DNA of 64,000 bases from a bacterium (GCA_030430165.1 JAUIGL010000013.1:1-64000), one strand, 5' to 3'; counted from the first letter of the stretch, positions 1 to 9,680 are shown. Program-made: numbers and translations. Notes: generated by a model not told the origin, from the sequence alone.

Positions 1-350
1 TTGCTGCCTGCGCAGCGGCCGGTTTTGACGGCAGCCCGCGGGCGCACTACTACCGAGACTGAACCCGGGCGCGGCGCAACTGCCGCGCTCGGTTGCTCCG
101 CGCAACGGACGACCAATCCGCCAATAGTCGCGTAGGAGGCGACTTGGGCGACTTGTCCGACAACCGGGTTCGCGGCCCAAGAACCATCGAGCGAACCCCA
201 AGTCGTCTGAATCGTCCCCTACGTCCCCAACGTTCCAAATCGCCTAAAATCGCCTACCGAATGCCTTCTCCGGGCTGCTGCGTCCCTTCTACGTACGGGC
301 GCGAGCTTTCCAGGGTTTCGATTCGGCGTCATTGGGACTAATAGTCCTCC
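1..350. other. Gene-free stretch with a dispersed repeat
   Basis: I see no convincing gene here. Open frames are short, low in normal residue composition and lack ribosome sites. The stretch holds one copy of a dispersed intergenic repeat (134-170) and, at about 197-230, a related motif in the opposite sense. Confidence 0.5.
134..170 (+). repeat. Dispersed intergenic repeat, copy A
   Basis: Starts AGGAGGCGACTTGGGCGACT and continues with TGTCCGA and AACCGGGT. Similar 37-bp blocks occur at 1051-1087 and 10133-10169, each in a non-coding gap next to a toxin/antitoxin-like pair. Confidence 0.6.
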
Positions 351-827
351 ATGCCCACAGCGTTCGATCGCCTCGTGGACGTATTGAAAGCCTTGGAGGC
401 CGAGTCCGTGGGCTATGTCCTATTCGGCGGACAGGCAATCAACCTGCACGGTTTGACGAGGTTCACCGAAGACATCGACCTATTCGTGGATCCGTCCGAA
501 GAGAACGTGGCCCGTTTACGGCGAGCACTGAGACGCGTGTGGGACGACCCGGAGATCGATCAGATCCTAGCGAAGGACTTGGCAGGAGACTATGCGGTCG
601 TTCGATACGGCACGCCAGACGGCTTCGCGATCGACCTGGCTGGAAGAATCGGAGACAAGTTCTCGTTTTCCGACATCGAAAGCGAGGTGCAGAGCGTCGG
701 TGGAGCTCGCGCCAAAGTCGCAACGCCACGCATGTTGTACCGGATGAAGAAGGACACAGTTCGCCCAATCGACAGCGCCGATGCGGCCCAGCTGCGCGAG
801 AAGTTTCAGCTCACCGAAGAAGACTGA
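351..827 (+). CDS. Nucleotidyltransferase, type IV toxin-like (DUF6036/AbiEii-like)
   Basis: A 158-residue protein with a minimal nucleotidyltransferase core. A FGGQAINLHG segment (residues 25-34) is followed by TEDIDLFV, whose D41 and D43 are the expected metal-binding pair; a third acidic position is offered by FAIDLAGR near residue 95. Proteins of this class act as NTP-transferase toxins or as the MNT half of toxin/antitoxin pairs. It is followed after only 4 bases by a 59-codon ORF that is the likely partner. Substrate is unknown. The fold assignment is firm, the toxin role is inferred from family and context. Confidence 0.75.
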   Translation: MPTAFDRLVDVLKALEAESVGYVLFGGQAINLHGLTRFTEDIDLFVDPSEENVARLRRALRRVWDDPEIDQILAKDLAGDYAVVRYGTPDGFAIDLAGRIGDKFSFSDIESEVQSVGGARAKVATPRMLYRMKKDTVRPIDSADAAQLREKFQLTEED

Positions 828-831
828 CCCC

Positions 832-1011
832 ATGCCGATCACAAAGTTCCGAACCTTCGAAGAAGCCCGCCAGGCATTGTGGCTCGATTCCGGCGACGAG
901 CGGATCCTGGAACGAATGAAACGTCTGTCCGAGCTGGCAACCCTGCTCCCCCCCCGCCCGCACGGCGTGTTCCGCTTCAGAACGATCGAAGAGGCGAAAG
1001 CAGACCACTGA
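832..1011 (+). CDS. Small partner (antitoxin-like) of the nucleotidyltransferase
   Basis: Encodes 59 residues starting MPITKFRTFEEARQALW and ending in a second similar element, FRFRTIEEAKADH. The protein is helical and charged with no membrane segment. I chose the ATG at 832 because it begins the conserved-looking FRTFEEA element and lies 4 bases after the upstream stop, as in translationally coupled pairs. Similar short proteins accompany nucleotidyltransferase toxins, so an antitoxin role is inferred. Confidence 0.6.
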   Translation: MPITKFRTFEEARQALWLDSGDERILERMKRLSELATLLPPRPHGVFRFRTIEEAKADH

Positions 1012-1050
1012 CGGCTCCGCGTGATCGCCGAAGCGGAGTACCGGGGACGC

Positions 1051-1087
1051 AGGAGGCGTCTTGGGCGACTCGTCCGAGAACCGGGTC
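1051..1087 (+). repeat. Dispersed intergenic repeat, copy B
   Basis: Matches copy A with a few substitutions: AGGAGGCGTCTTGGGCGACT followed by CGTCCGAGAACCGGGT. It sits in the 266-bp gap between the two nucleotidyltransferase pairs. Confidence 0.6.
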
Positions 1088-1277
1088 CGCGAGCGCCGTG
1101 ACCCAACGGTCCCGGAGTGGGGGTCCCGGGGCGCTTGAGAGCGAACCAATCGACCCGCGCCTGTAGCCCTTGCGCTACCGGGGCATACACGGCCCCCTGC
1201 GGACGCGGACGCGTGGAGACCCGGCCCTCACGGGGAGGCCCTTCGAGTCCGCGCCGGCGAATGGTAGGCTCCGTTGC

Positions 1278-1505
1278 ATGGCTGTTTCTGATTCGGACAA
1301 GAGATTCATGAATCGCTTGGGGTCGTACAAGGCGACATCGCACCGAGAGGCCAACCGAAGGCATCGCGATTTACCTGCTGCCGAAAGGCTTCGCCGTAGT
1401 TGGGAGTTGTTTCTCGCCGGTCGAGCCACGGCTACCGCGGCGGACGATGACGACCCTTCTCCGTTCTACGTTCGCGCACGGTCATTGGGGCTCTACCGCC
1501 CATAA
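1278..1505 (+). CDS. Small antitoxin-like protein
   Basis: A 75-residue, Arg-rich protein starting MAVSDSDKRFMNRLGSYK, with a central element RLRRSWELFLAG and an acidic stretch ADDDD. The stop is 5 bases before the start of a second nucleotidyltransferase gene, mirroring the first pair but with the small gene upstream. I do not recognise the family. An antitoxin role is inferred from size and coupling. Confidence 0.5.
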   Translation: MAVSDSDKRFMNRLGSYKATSHREANRRHRDLPAAERLRRSWELFLAGRATATAADDDDPSPFYVRARSLGLYRP

Positions 1506-1510
1506 CTCCA

Positions 1511-2041
1511 ATGCGGACTGACGACCTCGAATCTCTTAGCCGCCTGCTCGAAAGGGAGGCCGTCGAATACACCCTGATCGGTGACCATGCGGTCAACGCG
1601 TGGCTCGAACCCCGCTTCACCGCAGACGTCGATTTCGTCGTTGCGGCGGGTTCGAACGAGTTCGAACGTTTGCAACGGATTCTCGCCGACGAGGGCTTCA
1701 CCGTGACCCGAGAACATGGAGCGGAGCAGCCGTCCGGTCCCGACTTCGTCCGATTCGAGCCGACATCGAATCCGCTCGTCATCGTGGTACAGGCCGCGAA
1801 AACCAGATTCCAAGGGGAGGTCATCCGCCGCGCCGCGATCGCTACGACCGGATTCCGGATCGCGACAGTCGAGGACCTGATCGTGATGAAGCTCATCGCC
1901 GACCGCCCCAAGGACCAAGTCGATTTGATCGGTCTGGCGGCGCTGTCCAACATCGATTGGACCTACGTCGAAACCTGGGCCAAGGAGTGGGAGGTCTCGG
2001 ATCGCCTGCAGAGAGTCCGCGACGAAGCCAGCAAGGTCTGA
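1511..2041 (+). CDS. Nucleotidyltransferase-fold protein, possibly degenerate toxin
   Basis: A 176-residue protein of the same fold class as the one at 351. It has YTLIGDHAVNAW (residues 20-31) then TADVDFVV with D39 and D41. The usual Gly-Gly is Gly-Asp, and the strand that normally carries the third acidic residue reads NPLVIVVQAA with no Asp, so catalysis may be altered or lost. The C-terminal half (VEDLIVMKLIADRPKDQVDL) is the helical part typical of AbiEii/MNT-like proteins. It forms a two-gene unit with the small ORF upstream. Confidence 0.65.
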   Translation: MRTDDLESLSRLLEREAVEYTLIGDHAVNAWLEPRFTADVDFVVAAGSNEFERLQRILADEGFTVTREHGAEQPSGPDFVRFEPTSNPLVIVVQAAKTRFQGEVIRRAAIATTGFRIATVEDLIVMKLIADRPKDQVDLIGLAALSNIDWTYVETWAKEWEVSDRLQRVRDEASKV

Positions 2042-2123
2042 CTGCGCTCACGGCCGAGCCGATCGCAGTACGCGCCGCCACGCGGCGCTTGCCGAGTCGA
2101 TATGGGGACGTATGTCACGAGTC

Positions 2124-3728
2124 CTACGAGCACCCCACCAAGGAACTCTGAACGGCGGCCGTGAGGTCCGCGACGGTTACGGTTCCGTCGCGGTCGGGAT
2201 CGAACGCGAGGCAGCTCGCAGCAGGCAGTGATTCCAGAGCTATCCGCGCGCCGACGATCAACTCGTCGATCGAAACCACGCCGTCGTCGTTGCAATCGCC
2301 GATGAACCTGAGGATGTCTCGAACCAAGGCGGGCTCTCCGTCGGAGTCGATTCGATAAAGCTCCATCCCGACGGTCCCGTCGTTCGCGGATACGAGGAGA
2401 TCGTTGCCGAGCGCAGCCATCGCGCCGACGTCGACAAACCCGAGCTTGGTGGTCCCCTCCTCCGTTCCGTCGCTGCGCCAGAGTTGCGCCGGATGGCGAC
2501 CCGTTCGCACGAAGAGGAATTCGCCGGCAGTCGTCATCCCGTTGGGCATCTCGCTGCCGAGAATGGCCACGAGCTCTGTTCCGACCGCGGACATGTCGGT
2601 CCGCCAGAGATCCCAGCTAGCTCCGTCGAAAAACGAGAAGTAGCTGATACTCCCAGATCGCGCGCTCACGGGAACCGGGTGATGACACGGACCGTCGGCA
2701 TACAGCTCGACCAGCTTTTCAGCTTCGGTCACCGTCCCCTCGCTTCCCCACACGTCGAACCGTTCATTACAGTAGTCCACCGTAGTGAACACGAGCAGCC
2801 GATTGTCGGTCGCCACCGCGCTATAGACTCGCGTCGAACCGAGAATCTCCGACATCGGAACCGCCACACTGTCGGGCCCCGGCGCGAGCCACATTTCGGA
2901 TCCCGAGCCGAGTCTCGAGGCCAAGAACAGCACGTCCGATCCGTGAGGAACGATACTGAAGATGTCCAGGAATGGATGGGCGCGATCCGGTTCTCGCGCG
3001 TACAGTACCGCACTGCCGCCGTCCCCACTCGTCGCCCAGAGCCTGATTGCCCCTGTAAACTCCGCGGTCGCAGACGCCGCGAAGAAGAGCGTCCGGCCGT
3101 GGCTGACGAAGCTCGAAGGCGCACGCCCACTAGCGTTGCCATCAGCTTCGAAGACCGGCTCCGCGTGGCCGGGATCGCCGTCCGTTCGCCATAGATCGGT
3201 CTCCGGCGTCCGGTCGTGCCCGGCAAAGTACAGCGAGCCGGACAGGGTGGCGGTGTCGCTGAGCAAGGCGGAGACTTCGCGCGTATCGAAGACGGGTCGA
3301 GTTCCATCGACGCTGCCGTCGGTGATCCAGAGCTCGCTCAAACCAAATCCTCTCACCACGAAGAACGCCTCTGAGCCAGCGGTCGAAATGTATCGGACGC
3401 TCTCCAGTAGTCCGTACTCGCGGCCACTCGCGGACATCATGACCGGACGAGTGCCCGTCGGCAGATCGGCGACGGCGCTCGTTCCGCCGTCCGATCCGTC
3501 GCTCTTCCAGAGCTGGTAGTCTCCTGATTCGAGTCGCGCGAAGAAGACAATGTTGTCACCGACCCGGGTCAATGAGCTCGGGAAAGAGCTGCATACGGTG
3601 TTCGCCTCAGCGCCGCCGAACGCGATGGAAACGAACACCACGATGAACGGAAGAACCGATCTGCCGCTGCGGAGCCTACACACGGAAGAAATCATCACGG
3701 ACCTACTCCATACCAACAGGTTCGCCAT
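2124..3728 (-). CDS. Exported repeat protein with C-terminal dockerin-like domain
   Basis: About 534 residues. The start at 3728 is preceded by a strong AGGAGG site 4 bases upstream. An N-terminal hydrophobic segment (LPFIVVFVSIAFGGAEA) looks like a signal peptide. The body carries repeated LW(K/I/R)(S/T)DGS..GT motifs (LWKSDGSDGGT, LWITDGSVDGT, LWRSDGTEEGT) typical of the ELWxTDGT/hyalin-like beta-propeller repeats. The last 60 residues hold two Ca-binding-like loops (DCNDDGVVSIDEL and DPDRDGTVTVADL), a dockerin-type arrangement shared with other exported proteins in this window. Function beyond an extracellular or periplasmic role is unknown. Confidence 0.7.
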   Translation of the reverse strand: MANLLVWSRSVMISSVCRLRSGRSVLPFIVVFVSIAFGGAEANTVCSSFPSSLTRVGDNIVFFARLESGDYQLWKSDGSDGGTSAVADLPTGTRPVMMSASGREYGLLESVRYISTAGSEAFFVVRGFGLSELWITDGSVDGTRPVFDTREVSALLSDTATLSGSLYFAGHDRTPETDLWRTDGDPGHAEPVFEADGNASGRAPSSFVSHGRTLFFAASATAEFTGAIRLWATSGDGGSAVLYAREPDRAHPFLDIFSIVPHGSDVLFLASRLGSGSEMWLAPGPDSVAVPMSEILGSTRVYSAVATDNRLLVFTTVDYCNERFDVWGSEGTVTEAEKLVELYADGPCHHPVPVSARSGSISYFSFFDGASWDLWRTDMSAVGTELVAILGSEMPNGMTTAGEFLFVRTGRHPAQLWRSDGTEEGTTKLGFVDVGAMAALGNDLLVSANDGTVGMELYRIDSDGEPALVRDILRFIGDCNDDGVVSIDELIVGARIALESLPAASCLAFDPDRDGTVTVADLTAAVQSSLVGCS

Positions 3729-3883
3729 ACCCCTCCTCTGCCAAGCAATATTCATGCAACGAACGAGAACGCTCGTGCAGGTGCCGTACTTCGATGGTTT
3801 TCACCCGACGATCGCAGAATCACGGACGGCCACAGGCAGAGTTGCGGGTCTCGGGAGACGGACGTTCCCGGGCCGCGGACCGT

Positions 3884-6800
3884 TCAACGGATGCGGAAGA
3901 CGAGGCGCAGGCTGTTGAGGGACGGGGACGGTCCCAACGGATTCGAGAGGATTAGCTGGTACTCGACTCCCGGCACCAGGGTGCCGGCTGGCATTGGCTC
4001 CTCGCCGACGACGCCGGTGTAGCTGCCGTAGGTGATCGGCCCGACGAGCTCGTCGGCGCCGTCGACGGCGCGAATCGCGTAGAACGTCTCGCCCTCGCTG
4101 ACGACGAGAAGTCGATGCCGATCGTCGACGGTCGGCTGGTGCCAGGAGATCGTCGGGGCGCTGGCGCTGCCGTTCAGACAGAAGAACGACGCGGTCGTGG
4201 CGCTGCCGCCGAACGCGGTCGGGTCGTCGAGCCGAGCCTCACCAAAGTTGATGAACGGTGCCGTGGCGCCGTCGACGACGCCATGGCCCGAGATCAGCTC
4301 GAAGGTGGCGTCGTCGCTGCGACAGGCCGGGTTGGCGAGCTCCATCTGCGGCACCAGCTCGGCCGGAAAGCGGCTGGCGCGGCGGCGCAGCGACACGTCG
4401 GCAAAGCCGCGCGCCGCCGTGCGCACGATGTAATCCTCGGGGAGAAGGCCGGCGACGCTGAAGCTGCCGTCGGCGCCGGTGACGTCGAAGCCGGCGACGC
4501 GGCCGGCGGCGTCGAGGATGGTGACGGTGGCCGCCTCGATCGGGTCGCCGAACAGCGCCCCCTTGCGCACGGTGCCGAGGATGGCGCTGTTCTCGTCCTC
4601 GCCGAGCTGCTCGAGCTCGATGGCGATCTCGATCGGCGCGCCGTTGGTCACGGCGCGGCGCAAAGCGTCGCCGTCGATGTCGACCTCGGAGGGGCGGAAG
4701 CCCTCCTTGCCGACGTTCAACGTCGAGGCACCAGCCGGCTCGCTGAGGGTGAAGTTGCCGTCGGAGTCGGTCAGCGCGTCGAGCAGGAAGAAGCGCTCGC
4801 CGCTGAGCACGCGAATGACGGCGTCCTCGATCGGCGAGCCGTCGGCGGCGTCGACGACGCGGCCGGCGATCTGACCGGCCGCGACATTGAAGACGAGCTC
4901 GTTCGACGCGGTCTCGTTGCCGCCGCTGTCGACAGCAGTGACGGTGACGTGCACCTCGTCGGAAGCGAAACCCTCCTCGCGCAGGGCGACGGCGAAGGTG
5001 GTTTGGCACTCGTCGACGACGTTGATGCAGGCGAACTGCTGCATGCGGTCAGCGGCGACGACCGCGTCGCCGGAGGCGTCGAGGACCAGGCGCTCGAGCC
5101 CGGAGTCGTCCTCGGCCGTGGCGATGATCTGCAGGACCGTTCCCGGCGGCACCGTCTGCGGCGCCTGGCGGTTGGGCGAGCGAATCTCGATCTCGGGGTC
5201 GGCGTCGACGACGGTGAGAACCGACGCCTGCTCGGTCTCGGCGATGAGCTGGCCGGTGTCGCTGCGCAGCGTCGCCTTGATCGTGACGACGCCGCCGCGC
5301 TTGCCGCGCAGGGTGGCCTGGGCGCCGTCGGTGGAGACGATGTCGACCGCTTCGGTCGCTCCCTCGAGCGTCCACGAGACGACCACTGTACTCGGTCGCG
5401 GCAGCTTGCCGCCCAACGGGTTCGCCGTGCAGCGCGTCGTCTGACCGACGTTCAATCGATTGTTGCCGCTCGGCGTCTGACAGACGATGAAGAGTCCGTC
5501 CAAGTCGGTGAGCAAGCGAATGCGCTTGTCGTCCCTCGACCTGATGATGCCGACCCGGACGAAGATCTCGTAGAGATCGGGGACGATGCCGCTGCTGATG
5601 CGGGCGACGATCTCGGTCTCGTTCTTGACCGACCCGACGGACCACAGCCCCTGGACGTCCGAGCCGGGTGGCTCCCTGTCGATCCAGATGCGCGTCGTAT
5701 CGGTGCAGCCGACGACGCCGCGCGTGTTGAGCGTGAAGCTCTCGCGCAGCTCGACGATGTCGGGATTGACCTCGACGATCCTCGGCCTGATCAGCAGCCG
5801 ATGATCCCCGGACGCCTTGTTGAACAGCTCTCGGACCAATCGCATGCGGCCTCCCCAGCCGCAGACGCCGGGTGTGACCGGCAGGCGAAAGCGCAAGAGC
5901 TGGCGGTCGCCGTTCTCGCCCGAAGATTCGGCGACCAGGCGCAGAGTGAGTCCGCTGCGCAGCGTGACCCGCAGCACCGGAAGCGGCGGCACGCTGCCGA
6001 AGCCACTGCCGACGACGGTGAACAGCTCGCCTGGCACGATCTCTCCGCCGAAGCTGACCTCGCTGATCAGCGGCGTGTCGGCGAGGGCGTCGATGCCGGC
6101 CTGCGCCGCGGCGGCGGCGCCGAGGAGTGTCGCCAGCCCGGAGACAACCGATCCGAGCGTGACCGTGGCGGCGCGCGCGCCGGCCGCCGGAGCGGCGGCG
6201 ATGACGGTGCGAGCGCCCGAGGTGACGCCGCGGGCGACGGCCTTGATCGTCTCGCGCGGCACGGCCGCCACCACCGGTCCGTTGACGGTGGCGACGCTCT
6301 CCGAGGCGCGGATCTGGTCGAGCAGCTCGGCGAGCCGATCGAGCAGTCCCGAGCTCTCCGCCGCCAGCGCCAAGCGCGCCTGCAGCTCGGCCGGTGAGTC
6401 GGCCGCCCCCAGCGCTTCGTCGTAGGCGTCGAACAGCGCCGTGCGAAAGAGCGCCAGCTCGGCGGCGACGATCTCGTCGTCGCCCTCGCTCAGGCCCTCG
6501 ATGCCGCGCGCCTCGATCTCGGTGGCGAGGTTATTGAGGCGATCGAGCAGCGAGAGAAACAGAAACGGGTCGCCCGTCAGCTGCGCCTCGACGACGGTGA
6601 GCGGGAACGGCACTCCCTCGATCTCGCCGTCGGCGACGGTCACTTCGGTGGCGCCCGGTGCGATGTCGGGGACGACGACCGAGATCTCGTCGGGCGGAAC
6701 GTACTCGACCACCTCGGCCGGGATGCCGCCGATGGTCACCGACTTGATGCTCTCCTCGTCGCCGAAACCGCTGCCGAAGAGGCGGATGGTCGAGAACGGC

Positions 6801-7126
6801 ACGATGGCGTCGGCCGTGTCGGGCTCGACCGATTCGACCGCCGGCGCCCCCGGCGGAATCGGACAGGCACCGAACAGGCAGCCGAGCGCGCAGTCGACGT
6901 CGGCGCCGTCGCGATCGCCGTCGCGGTCACAGTCGCCGTTGCCGCAGCGGTCGGTGGCGCCGAGGTCGGCGATGGTGGCGAGCAGATCGCCGACGCTGCG
7001 GTTCAAACTGCAGTCGGCATCGCCGCGCACGTAGAAGGCGTCATCGCCAGCTCCGGCGTATGCCGGATCGCTGCAGAGAAGCAGGCCGGCGACGGCGAGC
7101 GGCAAGGCTGACAGAGCCCCGATCAC
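3884..7126 (-). CDS. Large exported protein with IPT/TIG and carboxypeptidase-regulatory-like domains
   Basis: A 1080-residue protein started by GTG with an AGAGG site 6 bases upstream. After a signal peptide (LSALPLAVAGLLLCSDPAYAGA) comes a Cys/Asp-rich dockerin-like segment (residues 30-90). An IPT/TIG-like domain follows (VESVEPDTADAI...LFGSGFG), then an Ala-rich helical region (200-350), a second IPT-like segment (ISEVSFGGEIVPGELFTVVG), Ig-like regions, and two carboxypeptidase-regulatory-like domains (GQIAGRVVDAADGSPIEDA and AILGTVRKGALFGDPIEAA). It is probably a surface or secreted adhesion/structural protein. The domain reading is reasonable, the role is unknown. Confidence 0.7.
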   Translation of the reverse strand: MIGALSALPLAVAGLLLCSDPAYAGAGDDAFYVRGDADCSLNRSVGDLLATIADLGATDRCGNGDCDRDGDRDGADVDCALGCLFGACPIPPGAPAVESVEPDTADAIVPFSTIRLFGSGFGDEESIKSVTIGGIPAEVVEYVPPDEISVVVPDIAPGATEVTVADGEIEGVPFPLTVVEAQLTGDPFLFLSLLDRLNNLATEIEARGIEGLSEGDDEIVAAELALFRTALFDAYDEALGAADSPAELQARLALAAESSGLLDRLAELLDQIRASESVATVNGPVVAAVPRETIKAVARGVTSGARTVIAAAPAAGARAATVTLGSVVSGLATLLGAAAAAQAGIDALADTPLISEVSFGGEIVPGELFTVVGSGFGSVPPLPVLRVTLRSGLTLRLVAESSGENGDRQLLRFRLPVTPGVCGWGGRMRLVRELFNKASGDHRLLIRPRIVEVNPDIVELRESFTLNTRGVVGCTDTTRIWIDREPPGSDVQGLWSVGSVKNETEIVARISSGIVPDLYEIFVRVGIIRSRDDKRIRLLTDLDGLFIVCQTPSGNNRLNVGQTTRCTANPLGGKLPRPSTVVVSWTLEGATEAVDIVSTDGAQATLRGKRGGVVTIKATLRSDTGQLIAETEQASVLTVVDADPEIEIRSPNRQAPQTVPPGTVLQIIATAEDDSGLERLVLDASGDAVVAADRMQQFACINVVDECQTTFAVALREEGFASDEVHVTVTAVDSGGNETASNELVFNVAAGQIAGRVVDAADGSPIEDAVIRVLSGERFFLLDALTDSDGNFTLSEPAGASTLNVGKEGFRPSEVDIDGDALRRAVTNGAPIEIAIELEQLGEDENSAILGTVRKGALFGDPIEAATVTILDAAGRVAGFDVTGADGSFSVAGLLPEDYIVRTAARGFADVSLRRRASRFPAELVPQMELANPACRSDDATFELISGHGVVDGATAPFINFGEARLDDPTAFGGSATTASFFCLNGSASAPTISWHQPTVDDRHRLLVVSEGETFYAIRAVDGADELVGPITYGSYTGVVGEEPMPAGTLVPGVEYQLILSNPLGPSPSLNSLRLVFRIR

Positions 7127-7366
7127 AGCACCTCTTTAGACCAGAATGATGTTGCTGCGTAAGGGCTGCGGGCTGTCGCCTCTACTCGAGCACGCACCCG
7201 CGCCAGCTCTCGAGGCCGTAGATCGCGCCGACCAGCCGCGAGTCCCCTTCCTGCGCGCTCCGCGATCGCCTTCAGCTGCGCGGAAACACCACAAAACAGG
7301 GAACACCCACGTCGCCTGAATCGCCTCCTACGTCCCCTCAACCGCGTCCCCTCAACCGTCGACGTC

Positions 7367-8980
7367 TCACGAGCCGGTTATGCTGAGTTGGTAGTCTCCC
7401 GGTGGAATCGCGCCTCCGAACTCTCCCTCGACGTGGATGAAGATCGTGTCGCCCGACATGAAATCGGTAGGAGAGGTGAGGGTCAGCTCCGAGTCGACGC
7501 CGCAAGCGCCCCCACCGTCGGCATTACACGCCAAGTCCGATCCGCTGCACGTCGAAACCACCAGCAACGTGTCGAAGTTCGACGTCGCATTGCAGAGCGA
7601 CAGGGTGAGCGTCGTGATTCCCGCCGGCACGATCATCTCGTAGGTGTGCTCGGGCGTGTCCGAGATCAGGCTTCCGCAAGGGAAGATCGAATTCGGCCAC
7701 TGAATGTCGTCCGATGCGCCCACGATCGATCGCGCAGGAGTGGTGAAGGGAAGGGTCGGCACACCGAGATTGAAGTCCGAAATCGCCTGCATCGCCGGAC
7801 AAGAAGCGCTGGCCGGCGTGTCGGTCGGGGTCTGTGTCGGGGTGTGCGTTGGCGTGTCGGTCGGGGTCTGCGTCGGTGTGTCGGTCGGGGTCTGCGTCGG
7901 CGTGTCGCTCGGCGTGTCGGTTGGCGTCAGGGTTGGGGTGTCGGTCGGGGTCTGCGTCGGCGTGTCGCTCGGCGTGTGAGTCGGCGTGTCGGTTGGCGTC
8001 AGGGTTGGTGTGTCGGTCGGCGTGTCGGTCGGGGTCTGCGTCGGCGTGTCGGTTGGTGTCCGAGTCGGGGTGTTGGTGTGGGTCGAAGTCGGAGTATCGG
8101 TGGGCGTCCGAGTGGGGGTGTCGGTGGGCGTCTCCGTCGGAGTGTTGGTCGGTGTGCCGGTTGGCGTGCTGGTCGGCGTAGGTGTCGGTTCTTCGAGCTC
8201 CGCGATGTCGAGCCGAATGGCGATCCCGGAGAGATCGGACATGATGAACCCGGCGACGATCTCTGCTCGGCCGTCGGGTGGCGCGGAATCGCCGGGGTCG
8301 TCTGTGGCGATCGGGGCACCGAAGGTGGCATAGGCCACGATCGCCGTACCTCCGATCAGGATGACCAAGAGAGCCGATGGCGCCTGCCAATGCCCTCGTT
8401 TCCACTGCGAGTAGCCGAGGCCGAGGAGGAGCGCCAGAACCAGAGCGACGCCAGGGAAGCCGACCGCCGGAGCCGGCGCGGCTTGCGGTAGCGCAAAGAG
8501 GATGGCCGAGCCCCCGGGCGTGCCGTCGGTCGTCGTGAGTATGTCCTCGGAGCGATCGGCGGACAGCGTGTGAAAGGCCAAGCGCAGGCCGGCAGCGCCG
8601 CCGAGCAGTTCCGCCGGAATGCTTGCGATCACCGAGTCGGCGGCGAGGAATCCGCCGTTCAGCTCGACGCTCACGACCACCGGCATCGGCGATATGAAGT
8701 TGCCGCTGCCGGGGTCGCAGAACTCGATCTGGGCGGACAGGACCTGTGGCGGGACAGGAAGGGAATCGAGCACGACGGTGAGCTGGAGGTCGAAGTCGGG
8801 GATCGCCGCGCCCAGCGAACCCAGGCTGAAATCGCAGCCGGTAGTGCCGTTCGTCGGACCTAGCAGGTCGATACCGACCCGCTGCGCTTGCTCCATCTGA
8901 GCCAGGGCTCCCGGAGCCGTCCCCGCAAAAACTGCCAAGAGGGTTGCCACCCCTACCAGGATCCGTTTCGAGCTTGCCAT
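7367..8980 (-). CDS. Exported Pro/Thr-repeat protein with PPC-like C-terminal domain
   Basis: About 537 residues. The ATG at 8980 has GGAGGT 8 bases upstream and opens a clear signal peptide ([20 protein letters not shown]). An N-terminal beta-rich region (30-180) is followed by two hydrophobic segments near residues 185-240. Then comes a roughly 127-residue tract of TPT(D/Q/L/H)TPT repeats (about 266-392). The C-terminal domain ([16 protein letters not shown]...[10 protein letters not shown]) resembles the pre-peptidase C-terminal (PPC) fold, with Cys pairs. The hydrophobic pair inside the protein is odd and may anchor it, with the Pro/Thr stalk presenting the PPC-like head. Confidence 0.7.
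   Translation of the reverse strand: MASSKRILVGVATLLAVFAGTAPGALAQMEQAQRVGIDLLGPTNGTTGCDFSLGSLGAAIPDFDLQLTVVLDSLPVPPQVLSAQIEFCDPGSGNFISPMPVVVSVELNGGFLAADSVIASIPAELLGGAAGLRLAFHTLSADRSEDILTTTDGTPGGSAILFALPQAAPAPAVGFPGVALVLALLLGLGYSQWKRGHWQAPSALLVILIGGTAIVAYATFGAPIATDDPGDSAPPDGRAEIVAGFIMSDLSGIAIRLDIAELEEPTPTPTSTPTGTPTNTPTETPTDTPTRTPTDTPTSTHTNTPTRTPTDTPTQTPTDTPTDTPTLTPTDTPTHTPSDTPTQTPTDTPTLTPTDTPSDTPTQTPTDTPTQTPTDTPTHTPTQTPTDTPASASCPAMQAISDFNLGVPTLPFTTPARSIVGASDDIQWPNSIFPCGSLISDTPEHTYEMIVPAGITTLTLSLCNATSNFDTLLVVSTCSGSDLACNADGGGACGVDSELTLTSPTDFMSGDTIFIHVEGEFGGAIPPGDYQLSITGS
7804..8185. repeat. Coding minisatellite of the Pro/Thr linker
   Basis: Tandem 12-base units (on the plus strand GTCGGTGTGTCG and close variants) encode the TPTDTPT linker of the surrounding gene. 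Such arrays change length by slippage. This is not a CRISPR array, since units are contiguous and in frame. Confidence 0.8.
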
Positions 8981-9330
8981 GCAACCACACCTCCAAACGC
9001 CACCGCCTGCGGCACCTCGTCGACCATCCACAACCATGGGCGAGGAGATTACATGGTCTCTAGAATGGCGCTAGCGGAAATTGATGCGACGAGACAGGAG
9101 GGCGGAGCGACAACGGGCGCCTGTAGCGAGTCGTCATCCGTGGCCTGCCGCCGCAATCGAAGGGGGTCGCTACGGCTGCCGCAACCAGTCCAACGCCTGA
9201 TCTCGCTCGGCAAACTCGAAACGTCTTATCTGTGCGCTGACGAAGTGCCTCGCCAATGACTCTGCAACTTCAGCTGCCTTGCGGAATGAGCAAAATAAGG
9301 TCGGGACGTCGGAGGCGACTTCGGGTTCTT

Positions 9331-9352
9331 CATTTACAAATCCATTGGCAAC
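9331..9352 (+). repeat. CATTTACAAA element, copy 1
   Basis: CATTTACAAATCCATTGG matches the elements at 11426 and 26237. Those two lie just inside the ends of the integrated element and may be integrase arm sites. This copy is outside the present element. Confidence 0.45.
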
Positions 9353-9359
9353 ACGACCC

Positions 9360-9394
9360 TTGACATGGTCACAAATGCAACCCTATCGTGACCA
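9360..9394 (+). promoter_or_regulatory. Promoter and operator of the VapBC-like pair
   Basis: TTGACA (9360-9365) is followed 17-18 bases later by CTATCG/TATCGT. A perfect inverted repeat TGGTCAC (9366-9372) / GTGACCA (9388-9394) fills the promoter. The antitoxin ATG at 9396 is only about 7 bases beyond the -10 element and has no Shine-Dalgarno sequence, so the message may be leaderless. Autorepression by the antitoxin is expected for this family. Confidence 0.5.
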
Positions 9395-9395
9395 C

Positions 9396-9680
9396 ATGAG
9401 TTCGGACAAGATCGTCAACATCCGCGACCTCCGCGCCCACCTCAGTGCCTACCTGCGAGACGTCGCCGCCGGAGAGACGATCACGATCAGCAGTCGTGGG
9501 CAGCGGCCGATCGCTCGCCTCGTGCCCGTCGAGGTCGATCCGGATCTGGAGAAACTGACCGAACTGGCCGAAACAGGCGTGGTCAAGCTCGGGACGGGGA
9601 AGCCCGGCTCACACCGCCCGGTGAAACCCCGCCGAACCGGGCGCAGCGTCGCCGATATCGCGATCGAAGATCGCCGTTGA
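9396..9680 (+). CDS. Phd/YefM-family antitoxin (VapB-like)
   Basis: A 94-residue protein with the Phd/YefM N-terminal DNA-binding fold (IVNIRDLRAHLSAYLRDVAAGETITISSRGQRPIARLVP) and a charged C-terminal tail expected to wrap the toxin. It overlaps the following PIN-domain gene by 4 bases. It probably represses its own promoter through the inverted repeat just upstream. The ATG at 9396 opens the conserved fold and follows a promoter directly. Confidence 0.85.
   Translation: MSSDKIVNIRDLRAHLSAYLRDVAAGETITISSRGQRPIARLVPVEVDPDLEKLTELAETGVVKLGTGKPGSHRPVKPRRTGRSVADIAIEDRR

Larger units (their letters stand above)
8981..9395. other. Gene-free stretch between exported protein and VapBC-like pair
   Basis: No convincing gene. 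It contains the ribosome site of the minus-strand gene at its left end, one CATTTACAAATCCATT element at 9331 that recurs near both ends of the integrated element, and the promoter/operator of the downstream pair at its right end. Confidence 0.5.

Noticed and set aside
4115-6397. A 760-codon plus-strand frame
   Set aside because: It lies entirely opposite the exported IPT/TIG gene, is dominated by Arg, Asp, Gly and Ala, and has no domain pattern or ribosome site; a GC-rich shadow.
7804-8185. Possible CRISPR array
   Set aside because: Units are contiguous 12-base coding repeats for Thr-Pro runs, without spacers.
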